The notes beneath the pieces were generated by a model. The model saw only the letters and a program-made list of their open reading frames with translations. It had not been told where the DNA came from and searched no databases. A DNA stretch of 64,000 nucleotides from CAVROP01 sp050012175 (lineage in GTDB: Bacteria > Acidobacteriota > Terriglobia > UBA7540): contig JBEKHR010000016.1 in assembly GCA_050012175.1 (NCBI GenBank), positions 41,491-105,490 on the forward strand. Reading direction: 5' to 3'. Below, piece by piece: positions 59,703 to 64,000 of this stretch. The translations under genes and the position numbers were made by a program. Numbering within the stretch: position 1 is the first letter of the stretch; each line of letters begins with the position of its first letter.

Positions 59703-60119
59703 CTACCTCCGCACAACAAATTGGAGTCGCACCTGTTGACCCTCCGAGGTTTCGATCACTTCCCGTCCTTTCAGGGTGTAACCCTTCGCCCGCGCCATGG
59801 CCAGGGTCTGCTTCTCCTTGTAGACCTGCTGAACCCGCCCCAGCCACTTGGCCCCATAGCCACGGTGCTCGTCGAGTTCATCTTTAATCATGGCGAGCTG
59901 ACCGTCCGGCTGACGTGCGAATCCAATATCACCATAGGCCCCGCGCAGGTGCTGGCGCCGGATAACAATGTTCGCGACCTTTGCCTCTTGTTCCGAGTAG
60001 TACGAGTTCAGTTGCGCGCCCTCCGGGTGGACCTCAACCTCGTAGCCCATCTCCTTCAGAGCCTCTACGAGGTATTTCTCCTCGCGCAAGACCGTCTGAG
60101 TCAAACCGTATTTCGACAT
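59703..60119 (-). CDS. DUF1257/Ycf35-like protein
   Basis: 138 residues from ATG 60119, with AAGGAGG upstream; the longer frame to 60167 lacks a ribosome-binding site. It shows REEKYLVEALKEMGYEVEVHPEG, KVANIVIRRQHLRGAYGDIGFARQPDGQLAMIKDELDE and WLGRVQQVYKEKQTLAMARAKGYTL. The 'DIGF...DG...D..' and 'Q.Y....A...G' patterns are those of DUF1257 (Ycf35). Its usual genomic partners are a Ycf46-like AAA ATPase and DUF2997, both present here. Confidence 0.72.
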   Translation of the reverse strand: MSKYGLTQTVLREEKYLVEALKEMGYEVEVHPEGAQLNSYYSEQEAKVANIVIRRQHLRGAYGDIGFARQPDGQLAMIKDELDEHRGYGAKWLGRVQQVYKEKQTLAMARAKGYTLKGREVIETSEGQQVRLQFVVRR

Positions 60120-60187
60120 TCGATGCCTCCTTCTTCTGCCCATGTGAGTCATTGTGACTAAACCCATAACTTTGCCGCTTGGCAGGG

Positions 60188-60382
60188 TTATGCTTCCAAG
60201 GCGTGGTGGCTGAGTTCCCGGATCGGGTGGTCAATTTCTTGGCGGATCAGCTTCCAGTCCCTCGCGGCATGTTCGCTGAGAAGCGGGATCACGTTGTTCA
60301 CCGTCGAGGGCAAGCCGTTGTGGGACAGTTCGGTAACCGCCTTGCGGACATCATTGCGAAGCGACGGGCGCTGTTGCTGCAT
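60188..60382 (-). CDS. Small protein at the head of the DUF1257-like operon
   Basis: 64 residues from ATG 60382, or 71 from TTG 60403. It reads RPSLRNDVRKAVTELSHNGLPSTVNNVIPLLSEHAARDWKLIRQEIDHPIRELSHHALEA, predicted all-helical and possibly HTH-like. No clear ribosome-binding site is seen for either start. It is 69 bp upstream of the DUF1257-like start and in the same direction. I do not recognise a family, and the call rests on position and coherent amino-acid composition. Confidence 0.45.
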   Translation of the reverse strand: MQQQRPSLRNDVRKAVTELSHNGLPSTVNNVIPLLSEHAARDWKLIRQEIDHPIRELSHHALEA

Positions 60383-60403
60383 CAGCGCGTCGCGGTGCGC
60401 CAA

Positions 60404-60891
60404 GTCGCCCCACTGTCCTCACCGCGGGCGTCACGACCAAGCGCAACAGCGCAGCAAGAAGAAACAGTCTGAGCGAGCCTCCGATCGTTCCCTGACATTC
60501 AGCGTCCGGGGGCTGTCCGCTTGAGTGTGTTCCGGCGGTTCCGCCCCGCCCCGTCGCCCGACGTGCCGCCGGGCGAGAACTTCCGGGTAGGCTGTCGCCA
60601 TCCGCGAGAGCCCGGCCCAGAGGGACATAATGTATAGTTGACAGACCACTTGGTGTTGTGAGTAAATACGTGCCCTCTTGGTAAACCACTGTTGGAACGC
60701 GTCCCCTGGAGGTCGGGCGGCCGGTTTACAAATCACTCATCCTGCGCGCGTCTATTACGTGGGATTGAAACGCGGCAAGCACAGTATCCCGCGTCCTTGA
60801 ATAGCAGGCCCTACGGCGGTGACGCCAGGGCGGCTAAAGCACACCGGACCGAACGTACGACCGAGACCTGCCCCACGCATACAGCTTGCTA
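60404..60891. other. Divergent intergenic region
   Basis: About 490 bp between the minus-strand operon and the plus-strand HipA-like set. It should contain both promoters. Many open frames cross it on both strands because it is GC-rich, but none has a recognisable product. An AT-rich patch around 60630-60670 (CATAATGTATAGTTGACAG) could hold a minus-strand promoter: read on that strand it includes CTGTCAACTATACATTATG. Confidence 0.4.
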
Positions 60892-61128
60892 ATGTGCCCC
60901 ACGTGCGCGCGCCAGAGCGGGTGGAGCAGCTTTGTGTTCCAGGAACGCGACCCAATCGACGGGCGGGCTCGGTCGCGCGTGCAACACCCCGGCATCTTGC
61001 TCCCCGGAGGCAAGCGTCCTCAGGCCCGCATCCGCTTGAAACGGGAAATCAATCCGGCCACCCCGATTCCCTCCGGCGTTCCTCGCTGCGCCTGCCAAGT
61101 GCTCCTCGCCGCCGTTACACGGAGGTGA
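60892..61128 (+). CDS. Small Cys-containing protein upstream of the HipA-like gene
   Basis: 78 residues with CPTCARQSGWSSFVFQERDP at the N-terminus and CACQVLLAAV near the C-terminus, possibly a metal site formed by C-x2-C and C-x-C. Third codon positions are strongly G/C as in real local genes. Its TGA is inside the GGAGGTGA that serves as the ribosome-binding site of the next gene. No good ribosome-binding site is seen for its own ATG and no family is recognised. Confidence 0.45.
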   Translation: MCPTCARQSGWSSFVFQERDPIDGRARSRVQHPGILLPGGKRPQARIRLKREINPATPIPSGVPRCACQVLLAAVTRR

Positions 61129-61132
61129 CGAC

Positions 61133-62053
61133 ATGCGGGTACCGACTTCCGCTGCAATGGGACTCCCCGACCGAGACGGGCCCCCCGCAGGAGGCTCCGT
61201 ACTCCTCGATAACACGCAGGCGCCGCCCTCCATAGGGCTCCCTTCCCCTGCCAAGGTCCGCGCCGTACAGGTCATCCGGTGCATGCGCGGCGCCTCCCAG
61301 CCCTGGCTGCTCCGCTGCAACGACGACCACTGCTACGTGGTCAAGTTCCGCAACAATCCCCAGCACGCGCGCATCCTCGCCAACGAGATGTTGGCCTGCC
61401 GTCTGGCGCAGCTAATCGGACTCCCAGTTGCAGCCCCCGCGTTTGTGGAGGTTCCACCAGAACTGGTCGACGCAGACCCGCCTCTCGAGTTCACCGTAGG
61501 CAACCGTCGTGAACGCTGCGCCGCCGGCCTTCACTTCGGCTCCCGCTATCCCGGAGCCCTCGAGCGAACCGCCGTGGTGGATTTCCTTCCCGACTCCCTC
61601 CTGCGCAGGGTCGAAGACCTAGCCCCCCTTTTCCTGGGCGCTTTTGTCTTCGACAAGTGGACGTGCAACTGCGATGGCCGCCAAGTGGTTTTCTTTCGCC
61701 GTCTGGATGCAGCCCACCCGGCGTATTCCGGTCTGCTCATCGACCAGGGTCTTTGCTTCAACGGCGGGGAGTGGAATTTCCCTGACAGCCCCATCCGCAG
61801 CCTGTATCCCCGACGACTCGTGTACGACACCGTCGCCGGGATCGAATCCTTCGAACCTTTTCTCTCCAGAATAGAAACCCTTCGCCCCCCTATAGTCGAG
61901 GAGTGTATTGCCGATATACCGAACGAGTGGTGCTCGCCCGAACCTGGGCATCTTAAGCCGCTCGTGTCGAAACTCTATGCCCGGCGCAGGAAGGTTGCGC
62001 ATCTGATTATTGACTCCAATGCGTCTTCACGCCCCTTCCGAAACTGGGTATAA
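61133..62053 (+). CDS. HipA_2-type kinase-like protein
   Basis: 306 residues from ATG 61133 with GGAGGTG 7 bp upstream. It shows PWLLRCNDDHCYVVKFRNNPQHARILANEMLACRLAQLIGLPV (phosphate-binding and Lys region of a HipA-like kinase). It also shows FLGAFVFDKWTCNCDGRQVVFF (catalytic D-x-W..N..D region) and GLLIDQGLCFNGGEWNFPDSP. These features match the HipA_2 branch rather than classical HipA. The branch is usually encoded with a DUF3037 protein, as here. No HipB-like HTH gene is present. Substrate unknown; Ser/Thr phosphorylation is the family expectation. Confidence 0.82.
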   Translation: MRVPTSAAMGLPDRDGPPAGGSVLLDNTQAPPSIGLPSPAKVRAVQVIRCMRGASQPWLLRCNDDHCYVVKFRNNPQHARILANEMLACRLAQLIGLPVAAPAFVEVPPELVDADPPLEFTVGNRRERCAAGLHFGSRYPGALERTAVVDFLPDSLLRRVEDLAPLFLGAFVFDKWTCNCDGRQVVFFRRLDAAHPAYSGLLIDQGLCFNGGEWNFPDSPIRSLYPRRLVYDTVAGIESFEPFLSRIETLRPPIVEECIADIPNEWCSPEPGHLKPLVSKLYARRRKVAHLIIDSNASSRPFRNWV

Positions 62054-62104
62054 GTGTTGCGAGGGGTCTGCCAGACCACCGGCCAAATAAAATAGGGGGC
62101 CTCC

Positions 62105-62908
62105 TTGAAGCACTGCTTACACTACCTGGTGCGCTATGTTCCCAATCTCGCGACGGGACAGTTCGTGAACGTCGGCCTGCTTCTGTACTGCCCGCACGCC
62201 CAATATCTGGATTGTCTGTTCACCGAAGACTTCGACGCCGTCCAGCGTTTCCACCCCGAGGCGGACCTTGAACTCCTCCGGGAACTGCAACCCTACTTTG
62301 AACAGGAGATTAAGGAGCACGAGAACGACCTCGCGGGCTATATCCGGGGGATAGAAGAGTCGTATTCAAACCTCATTCAATTGTCAGACGCTCAACCCTG
62401 GGAGGCAGAAGACCTGGAAGCCGCGCTTACCCAGCTCTTCGAGACCTACGTCGGTGCGTGGGCCGGTGGCCCACCCAAGCGCGATACAAGGATGCGGATC
62501 AAGCGGCGGCTCGCGGACGCGCTAGAGCGGCACGGCGTGATTGACCACAAAGCCCTGGAAAGGGACATTCCCGCTGCGCAGTGGACCGGCGCCGGTGACA
62601 CCTTCACCTTCGACTTCGGCTACACGCCGGTCCGTCCCGCGCCCGAGCCCGACCGCGAGCTGAGGCTTATCCACGCGCTCTCCCTCCTCCGGGACAGTGA
62701 CCTGGCCGAGACGCTCAAGTCCAAGTTCGACACGGTCCTCGAAAAGGCCCCCGCCCAGCTCACCGTGGCCCACGAGGATATCGCAGATCCGTCAAACGCA
62801 CTCGTGCGTTCATCGCTAAGTACTCTGCGAAGCAAGCATATCCTCCTCGTGCCTGCCGGCATTTTCGACCAATATGCGCGGTCGGTTCGAGAGGAGCTCC
62901 TCGTCTAG
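62105..62908 (+). CDS. DUF3037 protein
   Basis: 267 residues. TTG 62105 is the start, with AGGGGG 5 bp upstream. It shows CLHYLVRYVPNLATGQFVNVGLLLYCP, the hallmark N-terminus of DUF3037, then FHPEADLELLRELQPYFEQEIKE. The C-terminal region is charged and helical. The gene follows the HipA_2-like gene by 51 bp, a pairing seen widely in bacteria and suspected to be functional, possibly as toxin and antitoxin. Function is not established. Confidence 0.8.
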   Translation: MKHCLHYLVRYVPNLATGQFVNVGLLLYCPHAQYLDCLFTEDFDAVQRFHPEADLELLRELQPYFEQEIKEHENDLAGYIRGIEESYSNLIQLSDAQPWEAEDLEAALTQLFETYVGAWAGGPPKRDTRMRIKRRLADALERHGVIDHKALERDIPAAQWTGAGDTFTFDFGYTPVRPAPEPDRELRLIHALSLLRDSDLAETLKSKFDTVLEKAPAQLTVAHEDIADPSNALVRSSLSTLRSKHILLVPAGIFDQYARSVREELLV

Positions 62909-62991
62909 TGGGCTCCTCGGATTCCCGTGTGCACTTAATGATATGATTGCAAAGGACACCGCGAAGTAGCGGCAGTCCACACAGGGATAAG

Positions 62992-63192
62992 ATGCTCGCC
63001 CTCTTTGCTTTGATCGCCCTTCTCGCTTTCGCACTTGAATTCGCCGTCGCCCTCGTGGCACTCCTCGCGTGCATTTGCCTCCTCCAAGACGGTTGCCCAG
63101 ACGGAGACCAAAGCGGCGGCCTCCCGAGCGACCGCCCCTCAATCCCCGCGCTGTCCAGATGCCTCGGCTCGGAGACCCTGCGCCTAGTCTAG
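62992..63192 (+). CDS. Possible small membrane protein
   Basis: 66 residues from ATG 62992, with AGGGATA upstream. Residues 1-30 are very hydrophobic (MLALFALIALLAFALEFAVALVALLACICLL); the rest is polar and Pro/Ser-rich. Its 3' end overlaps the epimerase remnant on the other strand. It could be real or chance in GC-rich DNA. Confidence 0.3.
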   Translation: MLALFALIALLAFALEFAVALVALLACICLLQDGCPDGDQSGGLPSDRPSIPALSRCLGSETLRLV

Positions 63193-63440
63193 GTTCGTCC
63201 CCCAGAGCTCGACTGCAATCGTTCTTTAAGGATTCCAACAATACGCTTGGCGGCCTCGCCATCCCAAAGGGCAGGCACTCGGCCTCGTTTCCCTTTCCCA
63301 GATAGGATCTGGTGAGCTCCTTCCTTGAGGCGCTCCGAATTAAGACCCAGGAGCGTGTTCGTTCCCTCGGTTACGGTGACGGCGGGCTCCGTGTTTTCCC
63401 TAACTGTAAGGCAAGGCACGCCGAGGGCTGAAGCCTAAAC
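63189..63440 (-). pseudogene. C-terminal fragment of UDP-GlcNAc 2-epimerase
   Basis: The minus strand reads ASALGVPCLTVRENTEPAVTVTEGTNTLLGLNSERLKEGAHQIL and GRVPALWDGEAAKRIVGIL. This is the C-terminal signature of WecB/NeuC-type epimerases (normally 'LGVPCLTLRxNTERPVTV' and 'PxLWDGxAAxRI'). A TAG at 63435-63437 interrupts the same frame, and nothing of the preceding 300 residues is left. It suggests another surface-glycan locus once extended here. Confidence 0.7.
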
Positions 63441-63640
63441 CTCGTGCACTGCTCGGTCAGCAGCGACCTGTAGCCTAGTTAGCTCCGTTTGCGAGCTTTA
63501 TGAGCCACGCCGGCTCGGTCTGGCCAACGAAACGCCGTTTTGGCTTAACCTCAAAAGGGGACCGACCATGATGAGATTGAATCTCACCATGGACCCGGGT
63601 CTCGATGGCGCACCCACCCCTCTGCAATGGGTTGGAGTAG

Positions 63641-63859
63641 CAGCAAGAGGAGTGTTCCTATGACAGGGAGCTGCGAGAGTTCAAGCGGAGCCTCATCCTC
63701 CGGATTTTGCGCGACTGCGATGGAAGCAAGTCTGAGGCAGCGCGGAGGTTGGGAATTGCACGCGGTTACCTGCACCGGTTACTCAACCAGTTACACATTG
63801 AGGAAGGTCGCGTGGAGAGTGTCGCGGATGTGCCGGAGGTTGGCACGCCGGTGATGTAG
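63641..63859 (+). pseudogene. Fis-type HTH fragment
   Basis: The frame after a TAG at 63638-63640 reads ELREFKRSLILRILRDCDGSKSEAARRLGIARGYLHRLLNQLHI, the Fis-like C-terminal helix-turn-helix of NtrC-type regulators ('GSKSEAARRLGI...YLHRLL'). No ATG/GTG/TTG start precedes it in frame. It may be the severed tail of a sigma-54 activator, or a free-standing HTH using a rare start. Confidence 0.55.
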
Positions 63860-63875
63860 GCGGGCTTGGGACAAA

Positions 63876-64000
63876 CTAGTGTAGTGTCCCCAACGCTTCT
63901 TTACATTTGGCGACTTTGGACATGATTCGTTCGACCGAGGCGGTCCATACAAAGACACGAGGATTCTGGTTGTGATTGTCCAAATATTCCTTGATGGCAG
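63876..64000 (-). CDS. IS630-type transposase C-terminus, running off the window
   Basis: The last 40 codons read AIKEYLDNHNQNPRVFVWTASVERIMSKVAKCKEALGTLH, the typical tail of IS630-family DDE transposases ('HNxxPxPFVWT'). The gene continues beyond position 64000. It is a different IS630 subgroup from the element at 47824-48937. Confidence 0.75.
   Translation of the reverse strand, partial: AIKEYLDNHNQNPRVFVWTASVERIMSKVAKCKEALGTLH

Noticed and set aside
61133..62053. Classical HipAB toxin-antitoxin module.
   Set aside because: There is no HipB-like HTH gene adjacent and the motifs fit the HipA_2/DUF3037 pairing better.
6562..63437. In-frame lesions in several genes are TAG (6562-6564, 26762-26764, 26840-26842, 32621-32623, 63435-63437), hinting at amber readthrough.
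   Set aside because: Intact genes here also end in TAG (for example the aminotransferase at 32789-32791). The Wza duplicate has TGA stops. All affected frames are also truncated or belong to a transposon. GAG/CAG to TAG changes are simply common in GC-rich coding DNA.
1..64000. CRISPR array, rRNA or tRNA genes.
   Set aside because: I looked for regularly spaced repeats and for tRNA/rRNA signatures while reading and found none; a dedicated scan would be needed to exclude a degenerate tRNA near the integrases.

Overview
The window is a high-GC Gram-negative chromosomal segment. Signs of an outer membrane and envelope export include a Wza-type exporter, a predicted outer-membrane beta-barrel, a GumC/Wzz co-polymerase with a separate CpsD-type kinase, and an exosortase C-terminus. 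The exosortase scrap followed by a VanZ-family gene, with an UpxY-type NusG paralogue and PilZ proteins, is most reminiscent of Acidobacteriota. That is an inference from gene style; no rRNA gene is present to prove it.

Positions 1-44518 are one very large exopolysaccharide/O-antigen type locus, essentially all on the minus strand and therefore read from right to left. It begins with an UpxY/RfaH-like antiterminator (43901-44518). The export and assembly core follows: Wza (42905-43621), GumC/Wzz (41258-42856), BY-kinase (40323-41192), VanZ-like protein, exosortase remnant, PilZ protein, beta-barrel protein and initiating sugar phosphotransferase (35741-36922). Next comes an oxidoreductase/acetyltransferase/aminotransferase trio for an acetamido sugar (32789-35542) and a large secreted glycan-active-like protein (29770-32067). 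A long run of glycosyltransferases and methyltransferases contains Wzx and a Wzy-like polymerase. The left end has the rhamnose genes rfbC/rfbD, sugar epimerases, an ABC exporter (Wzm/Wzt) and nonulosonate genes (cytidylyltransferase and the start of a NeuB-type synthase). Both Wzx/Wzy and ABC export routes are present.

This locus is full of decayed duplicates: three fragments of a polysaccharide deacetylase, a second Wza, a second GT4, a second FkbM methyltransferase, several GT2 pieces, a broken IS1380 transposase and a headless exosortase. It looks like a locus shaped by repeated duplication and loss.

Positions 44519-47823 are mostly non-coding debris (PilZ and GT2 remnants, GC-rich hairpins). 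Positions 47824-58490 form an accessory island. It holds a complete IS630-type element nested against an rve-type transposon, then two AbiE-like type IV toxin-antitoxin pairs, each convergent with a tyrosine integrase (the second integrase is a stub). It ends with an SbcC-like ATPase fragment and a second, frameshifted copy of the rve transposon. The second toxin is a fusion of an AbiEii nucleotidyltransferase, a WYL domain and a zinc finger.

Positions 58491-60403 carry a compact minus-strand operon: a small protein, a DUF1257-like protein, a DUF2997-like protein, a NrdG-like radical SAM protein and a Ycf46-like AAA ATPase whose 3' part was removed by the rve transposon. Positions 60892-62908 carry a plus-strand set: a Cys-containing small protein, a HipA_2-type kinase-like protein and a DUF3037 protein. 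The right edge holds fragments of a UDP-GlcNAc 2-epimerase, a Fis-type HTH and the C-terminus of another IS630 transposase. I saw no rRNA, tRNA or CRISPR array.
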